DNA of 59,001 bases from the NCBI RefSeq assembly GCF_017312725.1, contig NZ_BOPO01000078.1:1-59001 (forward strand), in the 5' to 3' direction. Both the position numbers and the translations under genes were made by a program. The DNA comes from Actinocatenispora comari (GTDB lineage Bacteria > Actinomycetota > Actinomycetes > Mycobacteriales > Micromonosporaceae). Below the pieces are notes generated by a model. The model did not search any database. It saw nothing but the letters and a program-made list of their open reading frames with translations, and was not told the DNA's origin. Below are positions 51,582-59,001 of the stretch, one piece after another; position 1 is the first letter of the stretch, and every line of letters begins with the position of its first letter.

Positions 51582-51673
51582 CGCACCCCCAATCGGCAGG
51601 TCTGCACAGTCTCGCAGCCCATCCTGAGTAGCACCGACCGCCCCCGCCCGCTCACCGCTGCGGGTACCCCGCC

Positions 51674-51749
51674 GTGGCATCGATCGAGGCACTGTGGCGT
51701 TGATCGAGGCACTGTGGCGTGATCGAGGCATGTGGCGTTGATCGAGGGA
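51674..51749. repeat. four tandem copies of a ~20-bp repeat
   Basis: GTGGCATCGATCGAGGCACT (51674-51693) is followed by GTGGCGTTGATCGAGGCACT (51694-51713). A shortened copy (51714-51731) and a fourth beginning GTGGCGTTGATCGAGGGA (51732-51749) complete the array. The last copy is the left arm of an inverted repeat. They lie in the 229-bp gap between the APS kinase start and the ppc stop. Confidence 0.85.
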
Positions 51750-51793
51750 TTGGCGCACGTCGTCCCGGGGCGACGGGACGCCATCCCTCGATC
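51740..51793 (-). terminator. nested inverted repeats downstream of ppc
   Basis: GATCGAGGGAT (51740-51750) and ATCCCTCGATC (51783-51793) form an 11-bp perfect outer stem. Inside it CGTCCCG (51761-51767) and CGGGACG (51774-51780) form a second hairpin. The structure follows the ppc stop on the transcribed strand and can terminate it. It shares words with palindromic elements elsewhere in the window. Confidence 0.6.
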
Positions 51794-51810
51794 ACGTCGG
51801 TGCCGGTGGG

Positions 51811-54555
51811 TCAGCCGGTGTTGCGCAGGCCGGCGGCGATGCCGTTGACCGTACTCAGCAGGGCCCGCTGGAGCGCCTCGTCGCCGGCGTCCGCCCCGCC
51901 CGCCGCCGCGTACTTGGCCAGCAGCGAGACCTGCAGGTGGTGCAGCGGCTCCAGGTACGTGTCGCGCACCGCCAGCGTGCGCTGCAGTACCGGCTGGGCG
52001 TCGAGCAGGTGCGCCTCGCCGGTGATGGCGAGCACCTCGCGCACCGTCGCGGTGTACTCCGCCTCGATCTGGTCGAAGAAGTGCTTCAGCTCGTCGGGTA
52101 CCAGGGCGTCGACGTAGCGGCGGGCGATGGACAGGTCGGTCTTCGCGAGCATCATCTCCACGTTCGAGACGAAGGTACGGAAGAACTGCCATCGCTGGTA
52201 CATCGCACGCAACGTGTCGGTCAGCCCGGCCGCGTTGGCGGCGGCCAGGCCGCTGCCCACCCCGTACCAGCCGGGGACGATCTGGCGGGTCTGGGTCCAG
52301 CCGAAGACCCACGGGATCGCGCGCAGCCCGTCCAGCCCGGCGTCGGTGTTCGGGCGCTTCGACGGCCGGGAGCCGATGTTGAGCGAGCCGAGCAGCGCGG
52401 TCGGTGTGCAGGCCCAGAAGTAGTCGGGCAGCCGCGGGTGCTCCACCAGCTTCCGGTAGGCGCTCTCGCCGGCGCCGGCCACGGTGTCCATCACCGAGTC
52501 CCAGACGGCGAGCTCGGCGGCGGGCTGCCGCGGTTCGGTGTGCAGCAGCGTCGCCTGCAGCACGGCGGAGACGGTCAGCTCCAGGTTCTCCCGGGCCAGC
52601 GCCGGCAGCGTGTACTTGTCGGAGATGACCTCGCCCTGCTCGGTGACCTTGATCGAGCCGTCCAGGGTGCCGTACGGCTGGGCCAGGATCGCCTCGTGCG
52701 TCGGACCGCCGCCGCGCCCGACCGTACCGCCGCGGCCGTGGAACAGCCGCAGCGTGACGCCGTGCTTCGCGGCCGCGTCCCGCATCGCGCGCTGGGCCTG
52801 GTGGATCGACCACTGGCTGGACGCGATCCCGGCCTCCTTGTTGGAGTCGGAGTAGCCGAGCATGATCTCCTGCACGTCGCCGCGGGCGGCCACGATCTTG
52901 CGGTACTCCGGGATGCTGAGCCACGCGTCGAGCAGCTCGCCGGCCGGCTTGAGCTCGTGCACCGTCTCCAGCAGCGGCACGAAGTCCAGCCTGGAGTGTC
53001 CACTGTGGACATCGACCAGGCCGTTCTCCCGGGCCAGCACCACCGCGGCGAGCAGGTCGTCCACGCCGTGCGTCATCGAGACGATGTAGCTCTCGATCAC
53101 CTTCGGCCCGAACGTGTCCTGCACCTCGCGGATCGTCGCGAACACGTCGTAGGTGCGCCGCTCCGCGTCGCCCAGCGCCACGTCCGGAGTGGACAGTGGC
53201 CGTCGCCCGGCGAGCTCGGCGGCGAGCAGCTCGGTGCGGGCCGGCCGGTCCAGGCGCGCGTAGTCGACCTCGCCGACCGCCTGGTAGAGCTGCGCCAGCA
53301 CCGCGTGGTGCTTCTCCGAATGCTCCCGGACGTCCATCGTCGCCAGCTGCAGGCCGAACGCCTGCGCCGCCCGGATCGCGTCCGCCACCCGGCCGTCGGC
53401 GATCAGCGCGCCGTCGTGCTCGGCCAGCGAGGTGCGGATCAGCTCCAGGTCCGCCACGTACTCCGCGGTACCCAGGTAGTCGCGGCCCGGCTCGTGCGGG
53501 CGCCGGGCGGCGAGCCGGGCCCGGGTGTTCGCCAGCTTCTGCTTGATGCACCGCGCCTTCAGCCGGTACGGCTCCTCCGCGTTGACCCGGCGGAACCGGG
53601 CCGGCAGCTCCGGCAGCGCGGCCAGGTCGGCGTCCAGGCTGGCCGCCAGCGGCTCCGACAGGTGCGCGTGCCGCGCGGACAGCGACAGGTCGCTGACCAG
53701 CCCGTCCATCGCGTGCTCGGCCGCCCGGATGCCGTACTCGTGCTGCAGCAGCAGCACGTTCGCGGTGACCTCGGGCGTCACGTACGGGTTGCCGTCCCGG
53801 TCGCCGCCGATCCAGGTACCGAAGGTGAACGGCTGCGCCGTCACCGGCACCTCGGCGCCCAGATCGGCCAGCGTGTCGTGTAGGTCGGCGAGCACCCGCG
53901 GCGCGGCGTTCGCGTACAGCTCGGTCAGGTAGTAGATCGCGTTGCGGGCCTCGTCGGTCGGCTCCGGCCGGGTCAGCCGCAGCTCGTCGGTCTGCCACAG
54001 CAGGTCGATCAGCTCCGCCAACCGCCGGTCGTACGCGGCCGTGTCCGCGCCGCCGCCGAGCGCCCGCTCGGCCGCCTCCGCGTCCAGCGTGTCGGCGATC
54101 GCGCGCTGCTTGACCAGGATCGACCGCCGGGCCGCCTCGGTCGGGTGCGCGGTGAACACCGGCCGGATCGCGAGCCGCCGGACCGCCGCGTCGACGTCCG
54201 CGGCCGGGGTGCCGGCCTTGCGGATCAGCTCGGCGGTCTCCCGCAGCCAGCCGCCGGTGATCGCGCGGGCCGCCCGCAGCTCGCGGGCCCGGTGCACCTG
54301 CTCGGTCACGTTCGCCAGGTGGAAGTAGGTGGAGAACGCGCGGCCCAGCTTGGTACCGGTCGCCACGTCCAGCGCGGCCAGCCGCTGCGCGGCGGTCGCC
54401 GAGTCGGTGCGCACCAGGGCGCGGACCTCCTCGACCTCGGCGAGCAGCTCGCCGCCCTCCTGCCGGACCAGTGCCTCGCCGAGCAGCGTGCCCAGCCGCC
54501 GGATGTCCGCCCGCAACGCCGCGTCCGGCGCGTCGGTGTTCGACTGATCGGTCAT
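51811..54555 (-). CDS. ppc: phosphoenolpyruvate carboxylase
   Basis: Ppc carboxylates phosphoenolpyruvate to oxaloacetate, replenishing the TCA cycle. Landmarks include FTAHPTEAARRSIL with the catalytic His (about residue 138), LGYSDSNKEAG, LRLFHGRGGTVGRGGGPTHE, and the conserved C-terminus ending in NTG. 914 residues is normal. The ATG at 54555 has GGGAGGGAG upstream. The frame runs on upstream but without conservation. TAGGAT on the minus strand near 54621 is a likely -10. Single gene, followed by nested hairpins. Confidence 0.97.
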   Translation of the reverse strand: MTDQSNTDAPDAALRADIRRLGTLLGEALVRQEGGELLAEVEEVRALVRTDSATAAQRLAALDVATGTKLGRAFSTYFHLANVTEQVHRARELRAARAITGGWLRETAELIRKAGTPAADVDAAVRRLAIRPVFTAHPTEAARRSILVKQRAIADTLDAEAAERALGGGADTAAYDRRLAELIDLLWQTDELRLTRPEPTDEARNAIYYLTELYANAAPRVLADLHDTLADLGAEVPVTAQPFTFGTWIGGDRDGNPYVTPEVTANVLLLQHEYGIRAAEHAMDGLVSDLSLSARHAHLSEPLAASLDADLAALPELPARFRRVNAEEPYRLKARCIKQKLANTRARLAARRPHEPGRDYLGTAEYVADLELIRTSLAEHDGALIADGRVADAIRAAQAFGLQLATMDVREHSEKHHAVLAQLYQAVGEVDYARLDRPARTELLAAELAGRRPLSTPDVALGDAERRTYDVFATIREVQDTFGPKVIESYIVSMTHGVDDLLAAVVLARENGLVDVHSGHSRLDFVPLLETVHELKPAGELLDAWLSIPEYRKIVAARGDVQEIMLGYSDSNKEAGIASSQWSIHQAQRAMRDAAAKHGVTLRLFHGRGGTVGRGGGPTHEAILAQPYGTLDGSIKVTEQGEVISDKYTLPALARENLELTVSAVLQATLLHTEPRQPAAELAVWDSVMDTVAGAGESAYRKLVEHPRLPDYFWACTPTALLGSLNIGSRPSKRPNTDAGLDGLRAIPWVFGWTQTRQIVPGWYGVGSGLAAANAAGLTDTLRAMYQRWQFFRTFVSNVEMMLAKTDLSIARRYVDALVPDELKHFFDQIEAEYTATVREVLAITGEAHLLDAQPVLQRTLAVRDTYLEPLHHLQVSLLAKYAAAGGADAGDEALQRALLSTVNGIAAGLRNTG

Positions 54556-54620
54556 CGAAGCTCCCTCCCGATGTCCAGGGTGCCTCCGACGACGCTGTCG
54601 GGAGATCGTTTGTCGCAGCG

Positions 54621-54626
54621 ATCCTA
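54621..54626 (-). promoter_or_regulatory. probable -10 box of ppc
   Basis: On the minus strand TAGGAT (54626-54621) fits the TAnnnT consensus. It would start the transcript near 54614, giving a leader of about 59 nt before the ppc ATG. No clear -35 hexamer is seen. The rest of the 197-bp gap to the MFS gene holds no other signal I can support. Confidence 0.4.
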
Positions 54627-54752
54627 ACGAGACCCGCCGACCCGTCCGCGACGGTGTGAGATCGTCCACTCACCGACCGGCCGTCCGGCAAGGCGGCACC
54701 TCGCCCGGTTCGGACCGGTTCGGTACGCCACGCGGACGGTGCCGGCGCGCCG

Positions 54753-56177
54753 TCAGTCCCGCGTCGGCCGCGGCAGCAGCACGCTCAGTAGCGCGATGCC
54801 CACCGCGAGCCCGGCGGCGGCGAGGAAGACCCGGTCGTACCCGGCGGCGAGGGCGGCCGGTGAACTCGGGTGCCGGTCGGCCGCCGAGACGGCGCTCGCG
54901 ACCGTGGCGAGCACGGCCAGGCCGATCGAGGAACCCACCTGGTTCGCCGTGGTGGCCACGCCGCCGACCACCCCGGCGTCCCGCTCCGGTGCGTCCGCGG
55001 TGGTCACGGCCATCACGGTGGGAAACACCAGGCCGATCCCGACGGCGACGAGCAGGGTCGGCCCGAGCACGCCGGGGAGGTACCCGGTGCCGGCGTCGGC
55101 CCGGGCGAGCCAGCCGAAGCCGACCAGGAACAGCGCGGCGCCGGCCAGGATCGACCGCCGCGCGCCGAGCCGCGGCAACAACCCGGCCGCGGCCCGCGCG
55201 ACCAGCAGGAACGCCACCGCGGCCGGGGTCTGGCCGAGCCCGGCCCACAACGCGCTGTAGCCGAGCACGTTCTGCAGCAACAGCGAGGTGAAGTACCACA
55301 TCGCGATGGCGACACCGCCGAACAGCACCAGCATGCCGGTGCCGACCGCGACCCCGCGTACCGCGAACAGCCGCAGCGGTACCAGCGGCCGGGCGGCGAC
55401 GCGCGCCTGCACCACGGTGAACGCGACGAGCAGCAGCACACCGGCGGCGACCGGCCCGACCACCCACCCCGACCGCCAGCCGTGGTCCGCGGCCCGCATC
55501 ACGCCGTGGATCACCGCCGCGAGCCCCGCCGTACCGGTGATCGCGCCGGCCAGGTCGAGCGAGGGACGGCCGGGCGGGCGCACCGCGGGCAACGACGTCG
55601 CGGCGACGGCGATCAGCAGGACGCCGATCGGTACGTTGACGAGGAAGACCCACCGCCAGGACAGGCCGGTGGTGATCACCCCGCCGGCGAGCGCGCCGGC
55701 CATGCCGCCGATGCCGCCCGCCGCCGACCAGGCGCCGAACGCCCTGGCCCGGCTGCGCGACTCGGGGAAACCGGTGTTGATCACCGCGAGGGTGGCCGGA
55801 GCCATCAGCGCGGCCCCCACGCCCTGCGCGCCGCGCGCCACCACCAGTACGCCGGGGTTCGGCGCCAGGCCGCCGACGAGGCTGGCCGCGGAGAACAGCG
55901 CCAGCCCGGCGAGGAGGACCCGTCGCGGCCCGACGACGTCGGCGACCCGGCCACCGAGCAGCATCAGGCCGGCGAACGTGAGCAGGTACCCGTTCACCAC
56001 CCAGGCCAGGCCGGTCGGGGTGAAGCGCAGCTCCGCCCCGACCGAGGGCAGCGCGACGTTCACGATCGCCGAGTCGAGGATCACCATGAACTGGCTGGCG
56101 CAGACCAGCGCGAGGACCAGCCGGCCGCGGTCGGTGTTCCGGCCGGCCCGGGCCGGTTCGGTTCGGATGCCTGTCAT
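54753..56177 (-). CDS. MFS drug exporter of the DHA2 (14-helix) type
   Basis: This 474-residue proton-coupled exporter belongs to the EmrB/QacA branch. The opening SQFMVILDSAIVNVALPSVG (helix 1, motif D1) is characteristic, as are the motif-A-like GGRVADVVGPRRVLLAG, LAVINTGFPESRSRARAFGA, and motif C in helix 5 (GGIGGMAGALAGGVITTGLS). The substrate is unknown; typical ones are quinones, dyes and antibiotics. GGGAGGGAAGG precedes the ATG. It lies 23 bp downstream of wrbA on the same strand, so both are probably under the same MarR-controlled promoter. Confidence 0.9.
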   Translation of the reverse strand: MTGIRTEPARAGRNTDRGRLVLALVCASQFMVILDSAIVNVALPSVGAELRFTPTGLAWVVNGYLLTFAGLMLLGGRVADVVGPRRVLLAGLALFSAASLVGGLAPNPGVLVVARGAQGVGAALMAPATLAVINTGFPESRSRARAFGAWSAAGGIGGMAGALAGGVITTGLSWRWVFLVNVPIGVLLIAVAATSLPAVRPPGRPSLDLAGAITGTAGLAAVIHGVMRAADHGWRSGWVVGPVAAGVLLLVAFTVVQARVAARPLVPLRLFAVRGVAVGTGMLVLFGGVAIAMWYFTSLLLQNVLGYSALWAGLGQTPAAVAFLLVARAAAGLLPRLGARRSILAGAALFLVGFGWLARADAGTGYLPGVLGPTLLVAVGIGLVFPTVMAVTTADAPERDAGVVGGVATTANQVGSSIGLAVLATVASAVSAADRHPSSPAALAAGYDRVFLAAAGLAVGIALLSVLLPRPTRD

Positions 56178-56200
56178 GCCTTCCCTCCCAGGTCCGGTAC

Positions 56201-56842
56201 TCAGGCGGTCTCGAGGACCTGGTCGGCGGCGTGCCGCCCGGCCAGCAGCACGGCGGTGGTCCGGGCCAGCCGGCGACCCTGGTACCGGGCCGCGTCGAGC
56301 GTCGCGGTGTCCGGCGCGCCGTCGTTCCCGGCACTCGCCGCGAACGAGGTGCCGTACGGGTTCCCGCCGGCGGCGTACACGGCCGGATCGGTGTAGCCGG
56401 GCGGGACGATCAGCCCGCCCCAGTGGTAGAAGACGTTGGCCAGCGAGAGGATCGTCGCCTCGGTACCGCCGTGCGTGTTCCACGCGGAGGTGAACGCGGT
56501 CATCGGTTTGTCGGCGAGCCGCCCCTCCCGCCACAGCCCGGCGGTCTGGTCGATGAACTGCTTGAGCGGTGCGGCCGGGGTGCCGAACCGGGTCGGCGTG
56601 CCGAACGCCAGCGCGTCGGCCCACTCCAGGTCGGCCGGCGACGCCTGGGCGGTCGCCGCGGTGGCGTCGACGTGCCGCCGCCACCGCGGGTTCTGATCGA
56701 TCTCGTGGTCCCCCGCCAGCTCGGCGACGGGCCGCAGCCGCACCTCGGCGCCGGTCGCGGCCGCGCCGTCGGCGACCGCCTCGGCGAGTGCGTGGACGGC
56801 GCCGGTGGCGCTGTAGTAGATGACAGCGATCTTGACGGTCAT
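56201..56842 (-). CDS. wrbA: NAD(P)H:quinone oxidoreductase, WrbA type
   Basis: This 213-residue flavodoxin-fold enzyme reduces quinones by two electrons, avoiding semiquinone radicals. The FMN phosphate loop is IAVIYYSATGAVHALAEAVA, and WrbA signatures include FGTPTRFGTPAAPLKQFIDQ, FTSAWNTHGGTEATILSL and GGLIVPPGYTDP, then GGNPYGTSF. GAGGGG precedes the ATG at 56842. It is divergent from a MarR gene with a 36-bp palindrome between them and is followed by an MFS exporter. Together they look like an inducible quinone or drug-response unit. Confidence 0.94.
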   Translation of the reverse strand: MTVKIAVIYYSATGAVHALAEAVADGAAATGAEVRLRPVAELAGDHEIDQNPRWRRHVDATAATAQASPADLEWADALAFGTPTRFGTPAAPLKQFIDQTAGLWREGRLADKPMTAFTSAWNTHGGTEATILSLANVFYHWGGLIVPPGYTDPAVYAAGGNPYGTSFAASAGNDGAPDTATLDAARYQGRRLARTTAVLLAGRHAADQVLETA

Positions 56843-56866
56843 GCCCGGCCCCTCGGGTCGTGTAGA

Positions 56867-56902
56867 GTTAGTTATGCGGATAACATTATCCGCATAACTA
56901 AC
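56867..56902. promoter_or_regulatory. 36-bp palindromic operator between wrbA and marR
   Basis: Two perfect 17-bp inverted arms (56867-56883, beginning GTTAGTTATGCG, and 56886-56902) flank a central CA. The site is AT-rich within GC-rich DNA and lies 24 bp from the wrbA ATG and 18 bp from the marR ATG. It therefore probably overlaps both promoters. MarR regulators commonly bind such sites next to their own gene. Confidence 0.9.
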
Positions 56903-56920
56903 TGGCGCCAAGGGGTTTCC

Positions 56921-57370
56921 ATGAACTTCGACCAGGCCGACGCGATCAACCAGGCCATCCGCCGGCTGAGCCTGTGGCACCGGGCCCGGGTCGGCGAGCT
57001 GCTGGCACCGCTGGGCCTGCACCCCGGCCAGGAGGCGCTGCTGCTCGAACTGGCGCGTTCCGGGCCGATGATCCAGGCGGCGCTCAGCACCGCGCTCGGC
57101 TGCGAACCACCCAGCGTGACCCAGATGAGCCGCAAGCTGGAGGCCTCCGGCCACGTTCTCCGCCGGCCCGCCCGGGGGGACAAGCGCGCCAGCGTGGTCG
57201 AGCTCACCGACAGCGGTACCGCCCTGGTCGAGCAGCTCCGGCGGCTCTGGCGCGGGCTCGCCGAGGAGACGGTGGCCGGCGTCGCGGAGCCCAGCGTGGC
57301 CGGGCTCCCCGAACTGCTCAACACCCTGGCCAGCAACGTCCGGCGCGCCGACCGACCCGGCGCGCAGTGA
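56921..57370 (+). CDS. MarR-family transcriptional regulator
   Basis: This 149-residue winged-helix regulator has the core LHPGQEALLLELARSGPMIQ, a recognition helix region AALSTALGCEPPSVTQMSRK, and the wing GHVLRRPARGDKRASVVELT. MarR proteins usually lose DNA binding when a phenolic or oxidised ligand or a cysteine modification is sensed. One Cys (in LGCEPPS) lies in the recognition region. It is divergent from wrbA over a 36-bp palindrome, so it should repress wrbA, the exporter and itself. Confidence 0.92.
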   Translation: MNFDQADAINQAIRRLSLWHRARVGELLAPLGLHPGQEALLLELARSGPMIQAALSTALGCEPPSVTQMSRKLEASGHVLRRPARGDKRASVVELTDSGTALVEQLRRLWRGLAEETVAGVAEPSVAGLPELLNTLASNVRRADRPGAQ

Positions 57371-57578
57371 CCCTTCGACACGACCCGTACCCGCCACCGC
57401 TCGGCACCGCGCGACTGGTCGGCGCCGCACGGGTCGCCGAACCGGGCGAGTGCTCGGCGCCGCGCGGGTGCTCGACATCGCGGGAGCGCTCGGGGCCGCC
57501 GATCCGTTCGGTACGGCGCGACCGAGCGGCGCCGCGCGGGTCGACGGTGGTGTCGCCGACCCGCGCGCTACCGGTGGT
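57371..57578. other. 208-bp gap with repetitive GC-rich words
   Basis: The gap between the convergent marR and TPR genes contains recurring words such as GGCGCCGCGCGGGT and GTGCTCGGCGCCGCGCGG with variable spacing (about 57415-57550). No gene or clean hairpin is visible. It may act as a transcription end by virtue of its GC-rich structure. Confidence 0.4.
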
Positions 57579-59001
57579 TCAGCGTTCGGTCTCGGCCAGC
57601 AGCGCGGTGATGTCGGCCCGGTGCTCCTCGGCGGCCGGCGGCAGCTCGTCCAGCAGCGCGGTCAGCGTGCTGCGGGCGTCGGCCCGCCGGCCCAGCCCGG
57701 TCAGCAGCCGGGCGTGCAGCGTGCGCACCGCGATCTCCACCGTGGTCGGCGCCGGATCGAGGTCGCCGCTCGCCCGCAGCCCGGCGAACAGCGTCACCGC
57801 CGAGCCGGTCCGCGCCAGCGCCTCGTCCAGCCGTTCCGCGTTGGCGAGGATCCGGCCGGCGTCGTAGCCGAGCACCGCCACCTCCCAGCAGGCCTGCGGC
57901 CGGTCGGTACCGGCGACCCGCGCCGCCGCGTCCGCCGCCGGCAGCGCGGCGAGCGCCCGCTCCGGCTGCTCGGCCCACTGCCAGGACAGCGCCGCGTTCC
58001 GTGCCGCCCGCAACTCGTCCACCGCCAGTCGCGCCACCCGTTCGGCCCGCTCCGCCGGGTCGGACCCGTCGCCGTCGTCCCCCGCGCCGCTCTCGTCGGC
58101 CGCGCCGGTGTGTGCTGCGTCGGCGCCGCTGGGTTCGGGCGTGTCACCGGACGCGGCGAGGCGGGCGGCGCGGAAGGCGGCGGCGCCGTCCGCCCAGCGC
58201 TGGGCCGCCTCGGCGTCCCGGTCGACGCCGTCCAGGATCTCGGCGATCCGCGCGTTCGCCTCGCCGACGCCGGCGGGGTTGTCGGCCGCGGCGCAGTGCC
58301 GCGCCACCTCGTCGAGCGCCTCGATGGCCGCCTCGGTGGCGTGCAGCTCCCGGTACGCGACGCCCAGCAGCAACAACGTGTCGATCCGGGCCGGCAGGTC
58401 GTCCGGGTCGGACAACCCGTCCAGCGCGTCCTCGCCGACGCTCGCCGCCTCGTCGTACCGGCCGGTCCGGCCCAGCGCGTCGGCCAGCGCGGCGCGCAGG
58501 TGCGCGACCGGCCGCGGTTGGCCGAGGCCGGACCACAGGCCGATGGCCTCGGTGAGCGGCTCGATCGCCTCGTCGGGCCGGTCGGCGTCGAGCGCGGCGT
58601 GCCCGTACAGCCGGAGCGCCTCGGCCCGGGTGTTCGCCTCGGCGCCGACCGCGGCGGCCCGGAATTCGCCGATCGCGGTGGCGAAGTCGCCGGACCGGGC
58701 GTGCAGCCGACCGGTGAGCAGCCGTACGTGCGCCACCATCTCGGCCGGGCGGCCGGCCAGCAGCCGCGTCGCCTCGGTGGCGTGGCTCAGCGCGGTCGCC
58801 GCGTCGCCGGTGTTGGCGTGCATGAACGCCAGCAGCGCGTGGGTGCGGCCGGTGTGCCGGTCGTCGGCCGGGCTCTCCAGTGCCTGCTGCGCGGCCGCGA
58901 CGGCCGCCGGCAGCCGGCCGGCCGCGTCCAGCCCCATCGCCAGCCGCTCCTGTGCCGTGCGCGCCGCGACCACCGGATCGGCGCCGACCGGTACCTCGCC
59001 G
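57579..59001 (-). CDS. tetratricopeptide-repeat protein, cut by the window edge
   Basis: The visible 474 or so codons are made of helical pairs typical of TPRs. Examples are GDFATAIGEFRAAAVGAEAN, DRPDEAIEPLTEAIGLWSGL and GRYDEAASVGEDALDGLSDP, and ATEAAIEALDEVARHC-type units follow. An acidic low-complexity insert (AADESGAGDDGDGSDPAERA) interrupts the array near residue 295. The frame is open to the right end of the window, so the N-terminus is missing and a further domain may lie there. The family is a scaffold; no function can be assigned. It ends at GHRADITALLAETER-like sequence. Confidence 0.8.
   Translation of the reverse strand, partial: GEVPVGADPVVAARTAQERLAMGLDAAGRLPAAVAAAQQALESPADDRHTGRTHALLAFMHANTGDAATALSHATEATRLLAGRPAEMVAHVRLLTGRLHARSGDFATAIGEFRAAAVGAEANTRAEALRLYGHAALDADRPDEAIEPLTEAIGLWSGLGQPRPVAHLRAALADALGRTGRYDEAASVGEDALDGLSDPDDLPARIDTLLLLGVAYRELHATEAAIEALDEVARHCAAADNPAGVGEANARIAEILDGVDRDAEAAQRWADGAAAFRAARLAASGDTPEPSGADAAHTGAADESGAGDDGDGSDPAERAERVARLAVDELRAARNAALSWQWAEQPERALAALPAADAAARVAGTDRPQACWEVAVLGYDAGRILANAERLDEALARTGSAVTLFAGLRASGDLDPAPTTVEIAVRTLHARLLTGLGRRADARSTLTALLDELPPAAEEHRADITALLAETER

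Overview
The window is about 59 kb of very GC-rich chromosome, estimated by eye at over 70% G+C, with strong G/C at third codon positions and frequent GTG starts. A resuscitation-promoting factor in the order metG ... tatD-rpfB-rsmA-ispE, a tRNA-Gln/glmU-prs-rplY-pth block, a secreted TNT-domain protein and many TetR/MarR regulators all point to an actinobacterium. A Micromonosporaceae-like organism is my guess, not something the sequence proves. There is no rRNA, IS element, phage integrase or CRISPR array. Most of the region reads as ordinary chromosome with accessory inserts.

Layout. 1-2.9 kb: a Phd/YefM-PIN toxin-antitoxin pair, an ornithine cyclodeaminase-family gene, and an aldo/keto reductase behind a MerR-type promoter. 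2.9-15 kb: conserved core genes (metG, two CorC/CNNM transporters, tatD, rpfB, rsmA, ispE, an ABC-F ATPase). 15-18.5 kb: a second aldo/keto reductase, a DUF4383 membrane protein, a TetR regulator, a two-HTH protein with an endonuclease-like C-terminus, and tRNA-Gln. 18.6-23 kb: glmU, prs, rplY, pth. 23.1-27.9 kb: a priming polyprenyl-phosphate sugar transferase followed by cysQ, cysD and cysN. 27.9-32 kb: regulator/oxidoreductase pairs and a secreted TNT-domain protein. 32.1-51.6 kb: exopolysaccharide and sulfur genes, interrupted by a GH16 glucanase, a TetR/SDR/NTF2 module and an SGNH esterase. 51.8-59 kb: ppc, an MFS exporter, a WrbA/MarR pair and a TPR protein cut by the window edge.

The most interesting reading is a dispersed locus for a sulfated, Wzx/Wzy-type exopolysaccharide. 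The window carries a priming sugar transferase, a GT2 and a GT26 glycosyltransferase, a flippase, a polymerase/ligase, a Wzz-like co-polymerase with a degenerate kinase P-loop, and a GH26 hydrolase. With these are two different PAPS-type sulfotransferases and the machinery to feed and clear them: CysDN makes APS, a CysC-type kinase makes PAPS, CysQ removes the inhibitory product PAP, and a TauE/SafE permease is translationally coupled to the kinase gene. The APS kinase carries an N-terminal ATP-sulfurylase-like domain that has lost recognisable catalytic motifs, so CysDN is probably the working sulfurylase. No sulfate-reduction gene (cysH, cysI) lies in the window.

A second theme is small redox modules, each a regulator divergent from an oxidoreductase with a clear palindromic operator between them (TetR/MDR, MarR/NmrA, TetR/SDR, MarR/WrbA), plus a MerR-type promoter without its regulator. 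Several starts look leaderless, with a -10 box 6-8 nt before the start codon. Many proteins carry low-complexity A/G/P/S/T segments that are tandem repeats at the DNA level.
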